This document shows, in pieces, positions 62,939-64,000 of a stretch of 64,000 nucleotides of DNA (the stretch's first letter is position 1; the number at the start of each line of letters is the position of its first letter). Source of the DNA: Mycobacterium sp. IS-1264 (GTDB lineage: Bacteria; Actinomycetota; Actinomycetes; Mycobacteriales; Mycobacteriaceae); assembly GCF_001954195.1 (NCBI RefSeq), contig NZ_MBES01000012.1, positions 85,603-149,602 on the forward strand, read 5' to 3'. A model generated the notes under the pieces. It was not told the DNA's origin. It did no database searches and saw only the letters and a list, made by a program, of their open reading frames with translations. Made by a program: the position numbers and the translations under genes.

Positions 62939-64000
62939 TTGGAGATCGTTCTCGGGGTGTCGATGGCTCCCACGACGGTCCGCATGATCCTCATCGAGGG
63001 CCAGGCCTGCGACGGCGTAACCGTCGACGAGGACGCCTTCGACGTGATTGCGGGTCCGGACTCGGCGGCCTCCGGGGTGGCCGACCAGGTGATCGGCGCC
63101 ATCGTCGGCACGCGCGAAGGCGCCGCCGAGGGCGGCTATCGGCTGACATCGACAGGGGTGACCTGGACGGACCCCGCCGAGGTCGCGGGGCTGCGCGATG
63201 CGCTCGCGCGCTGCGACGTCGGCGGCGTCATGCTGGTCTCCCCGCTGCTCGCCGCGGCTGCCTTGGCGCAGACGGTGGGTTCTTCGATCGACTACGAGCG
63301 CATCGCGCTGCTGTTCGTCGAGCGCGACAGCGCGACGCTGGCCGTCGTCGAGATCGGCGACGGCTCGATCGTCGAGCTGCACCGACGGGCCGTGCCGGGA
63401 ACGGGGGAACCCGGCCGCCGGCACGCCGTCGCGGCCGAGCTGGCGGCGATGGTCGCCGGCCTGGACACAACGGACCCGCGAGCGAACGGCGTTTTCATCG
63501 TCGGCTGTGGGGTCGACATTGTCGGAATCAAGACCCTGCTCGACGCGGAAACCGCGCTGGACGTGATCGCGCCGGAAGAGCCGGACATGGCGCTGGCCCG
63601 CGGCGCGGCATTGGCATCCGCGAACGCGCCGCTGTTCGCGTCGTCGACGGCCGCCCTGGCTTACGCGCTGGACCCGGGCACCGGAGAGCTGAATCCCGGC
63701 GCGCTCGCCCCGACCTATCTCGACGTCAGCGGCATCGCGGCGTTGGGGGCCGATGCGCTCGCCTACAGCGCCCTGGACGACATCGCGGACCACGAGCCAC
63801 GGCAGCGACGCCGGTCCATGCTGCTGGCTGGGAGCGCGCTGTCGGCGGTCGGTGTGGCCCTGGCCGGGGTGGTGCTGGCCTCGCTGACGTCGGACACTCC
63901 GACGTCGGTTCGGCAGCAGGACTCGCGGGCCAGCGCTGTGACCCCCTCTTCCGGCGCGATCACGTCCAGCGCGGTTTCCGCGTCGAGCAGGGTCTTGATT
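62939..64000 (+). CDS. DUF7159-like one-pass membrane protein, partial at window end
   Basis: The frame is open from TTG 62939, with GGAGG 6 nt upstream, to the window end (354 codons). The N-terminus LEIVLGVSMAPTTVRMILIE and the next part (GQACDGVTVDEDAFDV) match a mycobacterial family of Ala-rich proteins in which a divergent actin-like N-terminal fold (VFIVGCGVDIVGIKTLLDAE, then ARGAALASAN) precedes a membrane helix. Here the helix is SMLLAGSALSAVGVALAGVV at about residue 300. A Ser/Thr-rich outside tail begins before the sequence stops. It repeats the domain logic of the preceding gene. Function unknown. Confidence 0.7.
   Translation, partial: MEIVLGVSMAPTTVRMILIEGQACDGVTVDEDAFDVIAGPDSAASGVADQVIGAIVGTREGAAEGGYRLTSTGVTWTDPAEVAGLRDALARCDVGGVMLVSPLLAAAALAQTVGSSIDYERIALLFVERDSATLAVVEIGDGSIVELHRRAVPGTGEPGRRHAVAAELAAMVAGLDTTDPRANGVFIVGCGVDIVGIKTLLDAETALDVIAPEEPDMALARGAALASANAPLFASSTAALAYALDPGTGELNPGALAPTYLDVSGIAALGADALAYSALDDIADHEPRQRRRSMLLAGSALSAVGVALAGVVLASLTSDTPTSVRQQDSRASAVTPSSGAITSSAVSASSRVLI

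Overview
The window is high-GC actinobacterial DNA whose gene order follows, almost gene for gene, the Mycobacterium tuberculosis H37Rv segment that I know from memory as Rv0244c to Rv0312. It carries a complete ESX-3 type VII secretion locus, PE and PPE genes, many ATGA/GTGA stop-start overlaps and frequent GTG or TTG starts. PE_PGRS genes are absent and several genes are extra relative to H37Rv. I infer a slow-growing non-tuberculous Mycobacterium, possibly of the M. avium complex. No tRNA, rRNA, CRISPR array or complete insertion sequence was seen. Rv names below are orthology calls from memory and protein content, not database results.

Layout. 1-312 is a terminator-rich spacer. 313-7810 holds fadE5, an added 2-oxoglutarate-type oxygenase, a flavin reductase, and the succinate dehydrogenase 1 operon with its small partner. 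7923-9232 has a PEP mutase/isocitrate lyase-like gene and the Hsp20 gene acr2. 9448-16257 is a nitrate/nitrite assimilation block: nirBD on the plus strand facing narK3, nnaR (HemD domain plus DNA-binding domain), a sirohydrochlorin chelatase and an orphan TetR C-terminal domain. 16520-19808 holds aac(2')-I, pxpC, pxpB and a FecB-like binding protein. 19865-26686 holds a deleted tetR remnant, a LigD-type polymerase, fadD2, a ribbon-helix-helix gene with 8-bp repeats, a Gly/Trp-rich secreted protein, and a frameshifted fadE6. 26731-32341 has a hydroxyacid dehydrogenase spliced into a TetR-hydrolase-fadE6 operon, then glyoxalase, membrane, TetR and DUF2236 genes.

32359-51487 is the ESX-3 region: PPE, methyltransferase, second PPE, then eccA3-eccB3-eccC3-PE5-PPE4-esxG-esxH-espG3-eccD3-mycP3-eccE3. 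Zur-like and IdeR-like boxes lie upstream, fitting a zinc- and iron-repressed system for siderophore-mediated iron uptake. 51474-64000 holds an alpha/beta hydrolase, tam, the trehalose sulfotransferase stf0, a sulfatase, bluB, small conserved genes, an L,D-transpeptidase-like secreted protein, a TetR/SnoaL pair, and a cluster with an Hsp70-like proline/threonine-rich membrane protein; the last gene runs off the window.

The most notable points are: EsxH has Arg where M. tuberculosis EsxH has the zinc ligand His70; a 50-bp direct repeat brackets a palindrome and supplies the 3' ends of both tam and stf0; an RHH gene has TCAGTA repeats at its promoter and further upstream; fadE6 has a 1-nt frameshift; and an internally deleted tetR lies next to an 18-bp palindrome.
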